Source: Diaporthe sp. PMI_573
Taxonomy: Eukaryota; Ascomycota; Sordariomycetes; Diaporthales; Diaporthaceae
DNA length: 64,000 bases
Direction: 5' to 3'
NCBI GenBank assembly: GCA_021399435.1
Contig: JAJTUP010000021.1
Span: forward strand, 558,001 to 622,000
The translations under genes were made by a program, and so were the position numbers. Of this stretch, positions 32,528 through 43,283 are shown piece by piece (position 1 is the stretch's first letter; each line of letters opens with the position of its first letter). Below the pieces are notes generated by a model that saw nothing but the letters and a program-made list of their open reading frames with translations, ran no database searches and had not been told where the DNA came from.

Positions 32528-33468
32528 TCATTGCTGCTTGCCATACTCAGCCTTCCAGATTTTGTCCCAAGTCTCCTTGTTCACGGCGAATTCGCGGACG
32601 TAGTCGTGCTCCAGCTCGTGTGTCCTCCGTCCCAGGAGCACGAGGCTGTGCAGGGGAGGGCCGAGCACCTCATCCTGACCACACAACTCCTTCAGCGTGC
32701 CGGCGACAAACTTCTCCAGCTTGCCGCCAACCCTCGCCGCGCCGATGGCAAGGCTGTCGGCCCGGTACACGCCTTCCTGCCGTTCCTCCTCGACCTCGAG
32801 CATCTGCGAGGCACACTGGCCCACGGTCATGTAGCGGGGCGGCTCGAAGATCATCCTTCCCCTCATCAGGTTCTCCATGCTCTGCTCTTTGACCTTGATG
32901 TCCAGCAGCACGAGCGTGTGCAGACCTATTTGCCTGTTCTCCTTGATCCGGTCGTAGAACGAGCTCGGCCGCCAGTTGTCCGTGAAGAACACCATGCTCA
33001 CCGTCTGCCCGAAGTTGTAGAGCTGCAGCCCTGCGGCGCCGATGCCGCTCATGATGGAGGCATTCGGGACGGTCCGCACGGGGATCTGCAGCTCGCGCGC
33101 GCGCAGGACGAGGTCGGTGTGCGTGGTCGCTCCGAAGGGGTCGCCGACTACGAGGAATGCTACATCCTCGGTCTGGGCGTCTCGCAGGATCTCTTCACTG
33201 TTGGACTCGACCATTTCGCGGTCTGCCAGGATTACTGGGCGGCCATAGTAGGCTTCCTACTGATTTGTCAGTGTTAGCTCTTCATTTACTGTGAACCTTC
33301 GGGAAAGCACAAGGAGATTCGGTCTTGACTCACCAGGACGGGTTGGTCCACGAGCAGGATGCTGGTGTATGCTTCGAGATAGACTCGTGAGGCCTTCTTC
33401 ACCACCTCCAGGCCCTTGACAGTGATGTCTGTCTCATCGGACAGGCCGAGGCCTACGAGATACAGCAT
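32528..33468 (-). CDS. DPH5: Diphthine synthase, 287 aa
   Basis: S-adenosylmethionine-dependent methyltransferase that methylates the diphthamide precursor on the conserved histidine of elongation factor 2. Exon 1 (33468-33334) starts [20 protein letters not shown], the hallmark N-terminus. A 77-nt GTGAGT...TAG intron (33333-33257) joins it in phase to [20 protein letters not shown]. Further family blocks are [20 protein letters not shown] (SAM pocket), [20 protein letters not shown] and [20 protein letters not shown]. The length fits the family (about 285-300 aa). Its start is 373 bases from the divergent SNU23 start, so they may share a promoter. Cytosolic housekeeping enzyme. Confidence 0.96.
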
Positions 33469-33841
33469 TTCGGCGAGTGGTGACCGTACGACAGCAGCAC
33501 CGTGTTGGGAAGAAGACGTCGAATAACCTCTGAATTGGTTGCAGTGCTCCCGAAATCTAAAAATTTCCCCAGATTTTGTCGATCCCTGTTACTGAAACAG
33601 CCCACTATACCTCGCTACGTCGAGCTTTGTGACACTGGCACAGGTTACGCCGAGGCTCGCACTAACATCGGCCGAGTAGCTTCCCGTATCTTATCTGATG
33701 CCTGGCCGCCTGGCCGCCTGCCTCTTTGCCACAGACGTAACCTACCAGCATACCGCAACACTCCCGACAACCCTTCACCCAACGCCCACCGCGTCGCTTT
33801 GACTGTTTCCAACCTTGAACTGCAGCGGCCGTCCTATCACG
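33469..33841. promoter_or_regulatory. Bidirectional promoter region between DPH5 and SNU23
   Basis: 373 bases between divergent start codons. C/T-rich stretches lie before each ATG; no TATA box at a convincing place. Confidence 0.45.
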
Positions 33842-34552
33842 ATGTCTAAACCAAGCGGCGGCGCCTATGGCCAAGCCGCGGACGACACGTCCTTCCGCAA
33901 GAAGTATGATCTGGACGAGTACGCGGCCAAGGCTAAGGCGCGGGAGGCAGCGGAGCGCGAGGAGGCCAAGGCGCGATACGAGGCGAAGATGGCGGGCAAG
34001 AAGTATTACAAGCCGATGACGGGCGAGGAGACTTTGACGCAGGCGCGGAGCGCGGTGCTGGACCTGAGCAGCCAAGTCGGCAAGACGCAGCTTGTGGCCG
34101 CGGGCGCGGGCGTGGGCAAGCGCGGCCGCGGGGCCGGGTTCTACTGCGAGGCGTGCGACCTGACGTTCAAGGACAACAAGCAGTGGGTGGAGCACATCAA
34201 CTCGATGCAGCACATCCGGGCGATGGGCCAGACGGGCGAGGTGAGGGCCGCGAGCGCCGAGGACGTCCACCGGCGCATCGACGAGGTATGGGAGAGGAAG
34301 CTCGAGCTCGAGCGGGACCGCGAGACGAGCCTGCAGGAGAGGATCAAGATCCACGAGGAGGACGAGGCGCGCGAGAGGGAGGAGCGCCGGAAGAAGAGGA
34401 AGGAGGCGGAGGAGAGGAGGCGGGTCGAGAAGGAGAAGGAGAAGAGCGTCAAGATGGAGTATGGCGAGGACGTGAGGATCGAGGGCGAGCATGAAGAGGA
34501 GGATATGATGGCCGCGATGGGCATTGCGGGCTTCGGTACGTCGAAGAAGTGA
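33842..34552 (+). CDS. SNU23: U4/U6.U5 tri-snRNP component SNU23 (ZMAT2-like), 236 aa
   Basis: Zinc-finger protein of the spliceosomal tri-snRNP/B complex, nuclear. I chose the ATG at 33842 (MSKPSGGAYG); nine codons upstream are open but lack support. The N-terminal tract (YDLDEYAAKAKAREAAEREE) and KKYYKPMTGEETLTQARSAV are family hallmarks. The U1-type C2H2 finger is at 102-124 (CEAC...H118, H124), followed by QHIRAMGQTGEV. The C-terminal third is a long charged helix rich in Arg/Glu/Lys. No intron in this copy. Length agrees with fungal SNU23 proteins. Confidence 0.95.
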   Translation: MSKPSGGAYGQAADDTSFRKKYDLDEYAAKAKAREAAEREEAKARYEAKMAGKKYYKPMTGEETLTQARSAVLDLSSQVGKTQLVAAGAGVGKRGRGAGFYCEACDLTFKDNKQWVEHINSMQHIRAMGQTGEVRAASAEDVHRRIDEVWERKLELERDRETSLQERIKIHEEDEAREREERRKKRKEAEERRRVEKEKEKSVKMEYGEDVRIEGEHEEEDMMAAMGIAGFGTSKK

Positions 34553-35211
34553 GAGTGCTTGCGTTTTTCAGCACTTTCTCAGTGCCTATTCGAAGCCGTC
34601 GCTATACCCCAACATGAGGGCTCGCGGCGCAGTCGACTATGCCAGTGGTGGCCCGTTGCGGAAGACTGCTCGTTCCGAAGGGATTCAAGGCAGGAAGTAT
34701 CACGGCCACGCAGATTATGAACGTCTGGCCTCTGCGAGGAGCACAAACTCACTTGTTCAGAGGCGATTCACGACTGGAGCAGCAATCCTGTCGAACGGCC
34801 GCCCGCGATTGGAGACCTATCCAGGGCCGTGTTGAAGAGCGGCAAGGCACGAATAGCCAGTCTTGCTCGCTGTGTGTCCCCGCTCTCCGGAAGCCACATT
34901 GTTGGCGATACCATACACGACACCAGAGCCATGCTGAAGCGCTTTCACGTCGCGAGGCATCGAGCAAGTGAAGACTAGACAATGACTTGAGCCACAGCAC
35001 AGGGGTGAAGAATCAAACCATAGGGTATCTCATCTATTGCAACACCCTCTAATGGGAATATGTAAAATAATGTACAAAATGTCACGTCATATGTGTCTGC
35101 TACCAGAGAATAAATATGTGCGCCACAGTAAACACAATGCCTCATGAAACCGAATGAAAAACATGACCCATTTCATTCAAAGATCGCCATGTCTCTGAAA
35201 GGACGCATCGC
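34553..35211. other. Intergenic between convergent genes
   Basis: 3' flanks of SNU23 and the zinc transporter gene; nothing recognised. Confidence 0.6.
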
Positions 35212-36954
35212 CTAGCGCGCCTTCAGGCTTTGCGAACCTCCTAGGGGGGTCAGTGGGCTCAGCGGCGTCTTCCCGACACCGCACCAACAGCTTCCGTCCC
35301 CTTCCCGCTCGACCTGCAGCGTAACATCGATATTCTTCGACGCAAGATACTTCCGCACACGGTCTCGGATGGTCCCCATGTCAGCACCGCGGACGGCGAC
35401 AACGTGCATGACGCCCAGCATCTTTCCCGCTCGCGCATCGTCGCCTGAGAACCGATCATCGACCCAGAACTTGGGCACGGAATAGCTTGCAACCCCGGGG
35501 AGTTCTGGAATCCCCGACATGGTCTCACGAAGAGTGTATTCGATGTCATCTGGGATGGTCAGGAGGAGTCGCCGTGCGGAGGACTTGACGAGCGGTATGG
35601 CAGAGCCCATAATGAGTGCTGCGATCAGGAAAGATGCCAGTGGGTCCCAGCCGGACCAGGGAACGAAATGGGTCAGAACAGTCGACGCGATCACTGCCGC
35701 ACTGCCGAGGGTGTCGGCCAAAACATGCAGATATATGCCGAGCATGTTCTCATTGTCATGCGAATGAGAATGAGAATGAGAATGATGGTGGTGGTGATGG
35801 TCGTGGCCGTGGGAATCTTCGTGTTCGTGATCACTGTGATCGTGGCCGTGATCATGCGAATGGTTGCTCTTCTCCGATAGTGTATGCGAGTGCGGATGAG
35901 CATGCGAATGCGAGTCTGTGTGATGGTGGGAATGTGAATGTGAATCCGATTCTGCGTGGCCATGGGAATGTCCGCCGCATCCATGATCGTGTCCATGGCC
36001 GTGATGGTGATGGCCAAACGCTGCCATGCCGACGAGGTTCACCGCCAGACCGAGGCTGCTCACAATGAACAGCTCGGCTAGCCTTTTGGTCTCCCTGCCC
36101 TCGACGATCCGCTCGATGGCCTCTATCATGATTTCAACGCTGATGAGCACCAAAAACACACCATTGGCAAAGCCACTGAGCGTCTCAACCTTGCCGAAGC
36201 CGTAGGGGAAGCGGGCACTCGGCGGCCATTTGCTGGCTACAGAAGCAAACAGGCCAACAGCGAGCGCGACACAGTCGAAGAACATATGAATGCTGTCGCT
36301 CAGCAGGCCGAGAGAGTCTGTGATGTACCCATAGAAGGCTTGGATTGTCATAAAAAAGAAGTTCAGGCTATGAAGAGAGATTGTTAGCACATTGCGTTCC
36401 CATGTCGTTTTCTTTCAAAGATCGTACCTCATGAAGTAGAAGATCCTCCTCGAATCTTTCTCCGTCATGATTGCATGTAATATGGGCCATTTCGAGGTGT
36501 ACGGCAGCAGCATGTTCGTGAATTTCGAGCGCTCGGCAGAGTGGTCGTGGGGTGGCTCGGTACCCTGGGCTTCTGGCGCTTCGTACTGCTCAGCAAACGA
36601 CGAGGTTACTGGAGTTATGAGGTGCTTTCCCGCAGACGTCGAGGTTGTCTTCCACCCGTTGCTGGGTTGCAGTGGTGGGGGGACATTCTGCCGCGGCTGC
36701 ATCGAGTTCGCATTATGGGTGTGCTGCGTGTGTGGCTCGGAATGGGTATGCGAGTGCGAGTGCGAGTGGGTACGGCCGTGGTCGTGCTCGTCGTCGAGGC
36801 TTGGTGATGGGATACCAAAGCTCGAGTCCATCTTGAAGGACCTGTTCAAGGAGCCGAACGAGGGCGAGCGTGAACGAGAATGACCGTGTTTATGGCCATG
36901 GTGTCGGTGGGAGGTGGGCATGGTAGTCCCCGGCAGCACGTAGGTGGAGGCCAT
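35212..36954 (-). CDS. MSC2: CDF zinc transporter of MSC2/ZnT5 type, 560 aa
   Basis: Cation-diffusion-facilitator protein. MSC2-type carriers move zinc into the ER/early secretory pathway, usually as heteromers. Exons 36954-36428 and 36367-35212 join across a 60-nt intron to read FYFMSLNFFFMTIQAFYGYI. The N-terminal 170 residues are soluble, Ser/His-rich (HRHHGHKHGH). Six membrane segments follow. The two intramembrane zinc sites appear as HxxxD in SDSIHMFFDC and in YLHVLADTLGS. Between TM4 and TM5 lies a loop of roughly 85 residues, about half of them His in HS/HD/HG repeats; the DNA there is a mass of 6-bp-like repeats. A cytosolic alpha/beta domain closes the protein with a CWCG motif. Start choice: ATG 36954 (MASTYVLPG), as upstream codons look like leader. 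Orthology to MSC2 rather than another CDF is likely from the long N-terminus. Confidence 0.88.
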
Positions 36955-38139
36955 GATCTTGGACCTGAGGCGAAAATAGCCCAGGGCTTGGCGTCGTCCA
37001 AGTCGTGCTGCCCCTGAGCCGCACGACAAAGTGCTGAGGACGAAACGCGGCTACAACATGAGGCAGATGGCGATATATCCCGTGTCTGCCGCTCCGAGCT
37101 CACAAGATAACAGGGGCCCCGCACGATGGGATGGCCCACGATATCCTCGGCCCGCTTGTCTTTTGTAATAGCCCCTGGTATTGGACCTCGCGTCGTATCT
37201 GGCCCGCGTCGAAGGAGCCGAGGCGGAACTGGCCGATATCCCAAGACCGTCTGAGGGTCTCCAGGAATGATGGAGCGAGTGTAGCGTGCGAAGAGGCGCG
37301 TCTTCTTCAATTGAGTCGGCTGGGAGCTTGAGTCGGGAGGGAGAGGGGAGGTCGCATCTGTTATGGTTATCAGAGGGGAGAGCGCGGAAATCTGGGGACG
37401 ACCTTCCTCGAAAGGAGAGGGCAAATCGTGGGGGTGGGTGGTAGGGCGGGTGGCACAGCGCGCCGTCATCACTGGCTGCCCAAGCACAAGGTTCCCCTGA
37501 GCTTAGCGCGCCAGCCAGCGGCCAAGCAGGCCAGGCCAAGCCAGGCCAGTCAGGCGTCAGGCCAGTCTCTCTCAGCGGCCTTTGTTCTCTTCTGGCGCCA
37601 GCCGATCTCGTCCCTCTGCCGCGACTGCATGCAGGAAGAACCCCGAGCTAATCTTGAAATGGGGAGGGATTATCAGTGTTAGCAACAAGCTGCGCACGGC
37701 AACAGCGGGCTAACTTGATTGATCTGGCCCCGGCAGCTTGGGACCAGCTATACCCCGGGCCGGGCATGGGAATGTCAACCTTAGTGTCTACTTATTATAC
37801 CAAAAGGCAAAAGAACAGACGGAATGCATGAGTAGAGGTGAGATACACCCGCAGTTGTGTGGCAAACATGGGCTGTTTGGTGTTGCGTCAACCCCAAACT
37901 GAAAAGCTCAGGGTTCAGCAAGAACAGGGGCCGTGTGATCGATGTACATAGATGAATCTTGATGGGTTCGTCCGTCTGCTAGAAAAGTTTGGACGGTTGT
38001 CTAACTCAGACTCACCTCCATCTTTACTCCGAACACGTCTCACTGACCTGGACCCTGTGCCCAGTGACACGCGTCAACCAACTTCAATGGAGTACCCATT
38101 ATAGCCAGAACCATTTCCCTCTCCGCCTCGTTGGTCAAG
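36955..38139. other. Divergent intergenic region between MSC2-type gene and ALG1
   Basis: GC-rich leader-like sequence near the transporter and a C/T-rich stretch before ALG1. Open frames in 36955-37540 have biased composition and no domain. Nothing else recognised. Confidence 0.5.
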
Positions 38140-39649
38140 ATGGAGATGCAGTTGATCCTGCTATCTCTAGTCGGGGCCGTAGTTCTCACTCTCCTCGTCG
38201 CCTCGTTCCTGCTCTCCCCAACAAGATATCGCCCAGCCTCAGGCCCAGCCGCAAAGCGACATGTGACAGCCCAGGTCCTGGTGCTGGGAGACATCGGTCG
38301 CAGCCCTCGCATGCAATACCACGCGCTCAGCATTGCCAAGCATGGAGGGACCGTCGAGCTCATAGGCTACCACGGTAAGTTTGATGCTTCTCTCTCACTG
38401 TGGATAGCCTCGTGCTAACCCACCACCTCACAGAGTCAGCCTTGTTGCCCGCTCTTACGAAGCTGCCCAATGTCAGCGTCTGCGCACTGGGCACCCCACC
38501 AGCTATCCTCAGGTCAAAGACTGCTCCGTTCATCATCACGGGCCCAGCCAAGGTGCTATGGCAGGTTTTCAACCTGTTTCACGTTCTGTTGTACAAGACG
38601 CAGCCGGCACAATGGCTGCTTGTCCAGGTATGTCTGCTGCATCCGGGGGCCTCGAAGAATTCTGCCCCAGAGTCTCACACAGTCTCCAGAATCCGCCCTC
38701 CATACCATCCTTGGCTGTGGCGTGGGTGACGTGCACCATCCGCAACACACGCCTCGTCATAGACTGGCACAACTATGGCTGGACCATCCTCGAGGGCACC
38801 CGTGGATCCTCCCACCCGTTCGTCCGCATCTCAAAACTTTATGAGTGCTTCTTCGGCCGCCTCGCGCCCTCGGCCAACCTGACCGTCACCCACGCCATGA
38901 AGCGGCAACTGCAGAAGGCGCCGTGGGGCATCCGCTCCCCCATCGTGACGATGCACGACCGCCCCGCCGCCATCTTCCAGCCCGTGTCCTCCCCGGGCCA
39001 GCGGGAGTCGGGCCTCTCAGCCGTCGACGAGGCGCGCGACTTCGCCCACGCCATCACGGGCGGCCACCAGAGACTGGTCGTGAGCAGCACGTCCTGGACG
39101 CCCGACGAGGACTTCGGCCTCCTCCTCGACGCATTGGTGCGGTACGGCGCCGCCTCGGCAGCCGGCGGGTCGCAACCGCCCCTTCTCGTTATAATCACGG
39201 GCCGCGGGCCGCAAAAGGCGGCGTACGAGGCCGAGATCGCCAGGCTCGCTGCCGGGGGGAAGCTGCCGGGCATCACGGTGCGCACGGCGTTCCTGACGTT
39301 TGAGAACTACGCGCGCCTCCTCGCCGCAGCGGACCTGGGTATCTGCCTGCACATGAGCAGCTCCGGCGTCGACCTGCCCATGAAGGTGGTGGACATGTTC
39401 GGCGCTGGCCTCCCGGTGGTGGCATACTCCGGGTATGAGAGCTTCGGTGAGCTGGTCAGGGAGGGTGAGAACGGGTGTGGCTTCGAGACGTCGGCCGAGC
39501 TCGGCGATGCCATGTCACGGCTGCTGAGTGCAGAGGGCCAGGCCGAGCTGGCGAGGCTGAGGGAGGGTGCCGTCAGGGAGGGCAGTCGCCGGTGGGACGA
39601 GGAGTGGGATGAGGTCGTCAAGCCTCTCCTGGGGTTTCCTGCGGAATGA
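38140..39649 (+). CDS. ALG1: Chitobiosyldiphosphodolichol beta-mannosyltransferase, 462 aa
   Basis: Adds the first mannose to GlcNAc2-PP-dolichol on the cytosolic face of the ER (GT33). Exons 38140-38374, 38434-38627 and 38690-39649; introns of 59 and 62 nt are GT-AG and keep phase ([21 protein letters not shown]). The N-terminus is a membrane anchor ([20 protein letters not shown]). Family blocks are [56 protein letters not shown] and, in the donor-binding lobe, [20 protein letters not shown] with [10 protein letters not shown]. Length matches fungal Alg1. Start codon: ATG at 38140 or the next at 38146. Convergent with UBC7, 418 bases apart. Confidence 0.96.
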
Positions 39650-40067
39650 GGCCTCCCTGCTCGGAATTGTGTGCAGCGGGGCGTGATCGGGTCCATGTCA
39701 CAGCAGGCACAAGTGGATGATGATACTAGTCCGAGTGATATAGTTCGTTACATTGGCTTCGGATTCAATCTGATACAGGCCATGTGACAGACCACCAAAA
39801 ATCTACAGAAATTATCCCAGCGCCTGGCTTCTGGCTCGCTGAGGTCCGGCCGCCCGCTGCCTTCTGTGTGGCCTCCGTCTTTGCCAGCCTATTTGCCCCT
39901 TATAAGGGATGACACTGCCGCCACCGGCCTGGCATGCAACGCAAGGCTCACAATGACTGCTGTAGGGTATATAGTGCCACACCAACGTACTTATTAACCC
40001 CCTCAACTGACTTATGCCCCTAACCGAGATTCCAGATGAGGAAACACGATGGGTCCCCAAACATTGT
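39650..40067. other. Intergenic between convergent ALG1 and UBC7
   Basis: 3' flanks; nothing recognised. Confidence 0.6.
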
Positions 40068-40761
40068 TCAATCCTCCCCGAGGCTCTCCCGGACACACTT
40101 CCGCGCCCTCTTCCGGAAGTCCTTGTTCGCACCGGCCCTCTCCTCGCGCAGCAGCTTGGCGGCCTCGGGGTTGGCGGGCGACTCGTCGTTTGGGCTGGCG
40201 AACAGGCTGATGACGCTGAGCAGGATGGTCTCGGGGGTCTGCACGGGGCTCCACCGCTCCGACGCCGCCTCGTAGCCGTACTTGTCCTCCTCAGGCGGGT
40301 GCAGGATGCTGATGCACAGCAGGCCCGTGTCCGGGTAGACGTTCGGGTGGAATGGGATGGGGTCTTGGAAGGTGAGGGCGGGCGGCATCAGGGGGTACTC
40401 GGCCGGGAACTTCAGGCGTGCGCGGAAATTTGCTCCTGGGAAGAGGGAAGAGGCGGCATGTCAGCGGGGTCGGTTCCGTGGATGTTGTCCTGTGGAATGA
40501 AGGGCGGCAGAAGATGGGGAGAGGGTGCGGGATGGACGGGACGATAGGGAGCAGAGGGGTCGGAGGGATTCAGGAACTGGGGCTGGCGGTACCTCCGTAG
40601 TATTTTGTGTCGTCATGTATCATGAGCATGACCTCCCATTCGTAGATGTTGCTGTCGTTAACCAAGCCACACGATATCCCTGGGATGTCCTTGTCCGTCT
40701 GCATCTGTTGAAGTTGCCGCCGCAGCAGAGCGGCGGAACCCGGGGTCGAGGACGTGGACAT
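40068..40761 (-). CDS. UBC7: Ubiquitin-conjugating enzyme E2 of UBC7 type, 178 aa
   Basis: E2 of the UBC7/UBE2G class, which in yeast works with Cue1 and Hrd1/Doa10 in ER-associated degradation. Exons 40761-40593 and 40435-40068; a 157-nt intron splits Gly codon 57 (YYGGANFRARLKFP). The HPN motif (FHPNVY) precedes the catalytic Cys97 (TGLLCISILHPP). The class-specific acidic insertion (EEDKYGYEAASERW) follows the active site, and PVQTPETILLSVISLFASPN is the expected continuation. The C-terminus RARKCVRESLGED is typical. Slightly longer at the N-terminus than yeast Ubc7 (165 aa). Confidence 0.94.
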
Positions 40762-42103
40762 GTTGCGTGTGTGGGTGTGTGGAGGGAAGAGTGGCAGGGC
40801 GACCTGTAGGTGCTGAAGTTTTCTCGGGAGGGGAAATCTGTCGTTTCTGAAGCAGGTTGGGTCGATTACAGTGCGGTGTTGGAGGCGATTCCCGCGGGTG
40901 GAAGTGGCGCCTGTGGACCTTGCATGACCTGCAGGGCGGGTGCCGCAAGGGGTCCGGGAACCTCGATGACCGATGACAGAGTCCGCCGGGGAGGTGATTC
41001 GTAACTAGAATTGAAGCTGCTGGTTGTTCCAAACAACGATCAACTACATCTGATATGCTCATGACCAGTCATGACCAGTCATGACCAGTGAGTGAGTCCG
41101 TCCTTGGAGGAGCAAGTGAGGACGAGACGAGAGAGTGTGCGAGTTGGACTAGAGCCAGGAGGGGGCAACACGAGCTATGACCGTGGAGAACATCAGCCCC
41201 TTCTTCGCGGTGCCCTGCTCCTTCTAATACTGTCAGCCCCGAATCGTACTTTGGGGTTTTACAAACATCCATCCAGTTCTTGGTGGCTCGGCCTGCTCGA
41301 GGAGCGCTTAAGTGTGACAGACATTGGCGTTGTCATGCTGTTTCTAGGATCAATGCTTGAGTGGTCTATGCAGCCTTCTCAATTGTTCCGGCTGTGTCTG
41401 TCTCGGTGCCGTGATACGAAGCGGATGGGACACAAATAAGAGTACTTCGCACCTGTAACCCCAAACCTGACCCATGTTCGCATTTCTGCCTTCCACCGAG
41501 GCGCCATCGGGACCGGACGGAGCCCGGCCCCACCAAAGACACGGAATCGGAGCGGGCCCGGGGTCCAAGTGGGTACACGTCCGGAGTGCCCAACAGAAGT
41601 ACGGGTCACGGTCGAGCCTGCATCGATCACACTATTGTCTGTAATGCATGCTCCACCGAGAAAATAACATCGAGTTCAAGGTCGAGCTCGGTCCGAAGTG
41701 CTGTCCGTGGACTCAATAAAAACAAAACATTTACGGTGTTTATCAACATGGGAGTTGCATTGCCAATATCATCGCCCCAAAGTAATGCCCCCAGCGTCCG
41801 CCCAAAGAGCAATAATCCAAGGCCCAATGCACAATGAATGCACCGACCAATGTAATCTCACAAGAGGTCGCAGCAGCTGTGCTACCAAACTTACGGCGCC
41901 GCTTGGGCCATAGCCAGACTCGGGCCGAATTGGCCAGTATTCAGAGAGTACTACCATAAAAGGTATGGAGAGGATGCTCAAGGACGGTGATGAGACCCGA
42001 GGCGGTGAAGCTGTGTTCCACCTGCTCAGGTCTGGTGTCGCAGGGCGTCTTCGATCCGGGCTCCCAGCACTTGGAACACACAGAACCAACCTTGACCTTA
42101 GAA

Positions 42104-42292
42104 TTCACATACATGATTATAGTAACACAGCCACGTGCTCAAAACATACACAAATGCCATTATAGAGCCCCTGTGGCTTGCTTACCTTCTACCTGGTTGC
42201 CTATAGGAGGCTTTCCCGCTGGGGCTTATCCTATAGATAGTTGTCCTGGAAGTACAGGAGTTTGCACAGTGAGCACTGCCTAGGTGGCTCAC
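42104..42292 (+). repeat. Dispersed 15-bp-unit repeat element, copy 4 (both ends visible)
   Basis: Opens TTCACATACATGATTATAGT then AACACAGCCACGTG, passes AGCCCCTGTGGCTTGCTTAC, CTTCTACCTGGTTGCCTATA, and a short array of units (CTATAGGAGGCTTTCCC, GGGGCTTATCC). It ends TTTGCACAGTGAGCACTGCC then TAGGTGGCTCACC. The most compact copy with both ends, so it is the best reference for the family. Confidence 0.7.
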
Positions 42293-42917
42293 CATTTACC
42301 CTCCCCCGAGTTGCAATGAAATGTTGGTATGTCATTCACCAAAACTGTCTATACGGGAGCGACTACCTATCTAAAAAATGATTCCGGAATGTCGATATGC
42401 CATCAGAACTCCTCGAATCTCCACCCTGGCGAGATGCTTGCAATCCACCTCTTATTGATCGGCGCACAGCGATATTCTGACTAACAGCCAGAACGACAAC
42501 ATACACGGCGACAGCGCAAGCTAAGACTAGGCAAATACTCAGTAAGAAGTCCGGAGAGGGACAATGGCTTAAATCAACTTACAGAAGGCGGTATGCCTTG
42601 TGTGTTCGAACGCATCGAGTACCTTCATATGAATGCGGTCCTCGAGCCGCCCTATACTCTGCAAGTCAGTCCGTTTGCTGCCCGCGGCATTACTACGAGT
42701 CTGTAGTCATGTGCATGTGTGGAATGCTGATATTGCGAGTATCACGATTGGAATTTAGGGGTCAAGCATCTAGTAAGGGAGCTATTTCAAGGTGGGAACA
42801 GACTGCGACAAATAGAACAGTCTCTAAAGGGCTATTTGGAAGTGAAGCCGTGCAATCATCACATAAATTAATGCGGTACACAGCCACAATCTTCAAAATT
42901 CCAAGACATCCTTGTGA

Positions 42918-43195
42918 AGCCCCGGTTGCATACTCGCATTCACCTGGTTAATCTTGTCCCTGGGTCATTTAGTAAGAGGTTATCCCAGAGGACATTATCA
43001 CATAGGAGGTATTCTTACAAGAGTTTTTAGCGTAATAGGTAGGAGGCTATGAGGCAGGAGAAAGGAGCTTGAGAGGCTGAAGGTTGGATGTAGGGTGTTG
43101 GGAGGTAAAAGCTTAGGATCTTATCCTATGTTAGGAGGTTGTTTCATAGGAGGTTATCCCGTAGGAGCTTGGGCAGTGAGCGCTTCTTACCACGT
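42918..43195 (+). repeat. Dispersed 15-bp-unit repeat element, copy 5
   Basis: Starts inside the element at AGCCCCGGTTGCATACTCGC, then ATTCACCTGGTT (compare copy 4). It carries units such as AAGAGGTTATCCCAGAGG, CATAGGAGGTATTC and TAGGAGGTTGTTTC, and ends GGAGCTTGGGCAGTGAGCGC, matching the far end of copy 4. The TTCACATACATG end is missing. Confidence 0.65.
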
Positions 43196-43275
43196 AGATG
43201 CCGTGGCCGCATGGCGGACCAGCCATCAATGACAAGCCCAAAGATGATCCAGTACGGACTTCTCTGGCGATTCAA

Positions 43276-43283
43276 GATGTTGC
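43276..43283. repeat. Left target-site duplication of the hAT element
   Basis: GATGTTGC immediately before the left terminal inverted repeat; identical to 46306-46313. Confidence 0.9.

Larger units (their letters stand above)
40762..43275. other. 2.5-kb repeat-containing intergenic region
   Basis: Begins with the UBC7 promoter and a triple CATGACCAGT tandem (41061-41090). No domain-bearing frame. Two same-orientation copies of the dispersed repeat lie at 42104-42292 and 42918-43195, just upstream of the hAT insertion. Confidence 0.6.
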
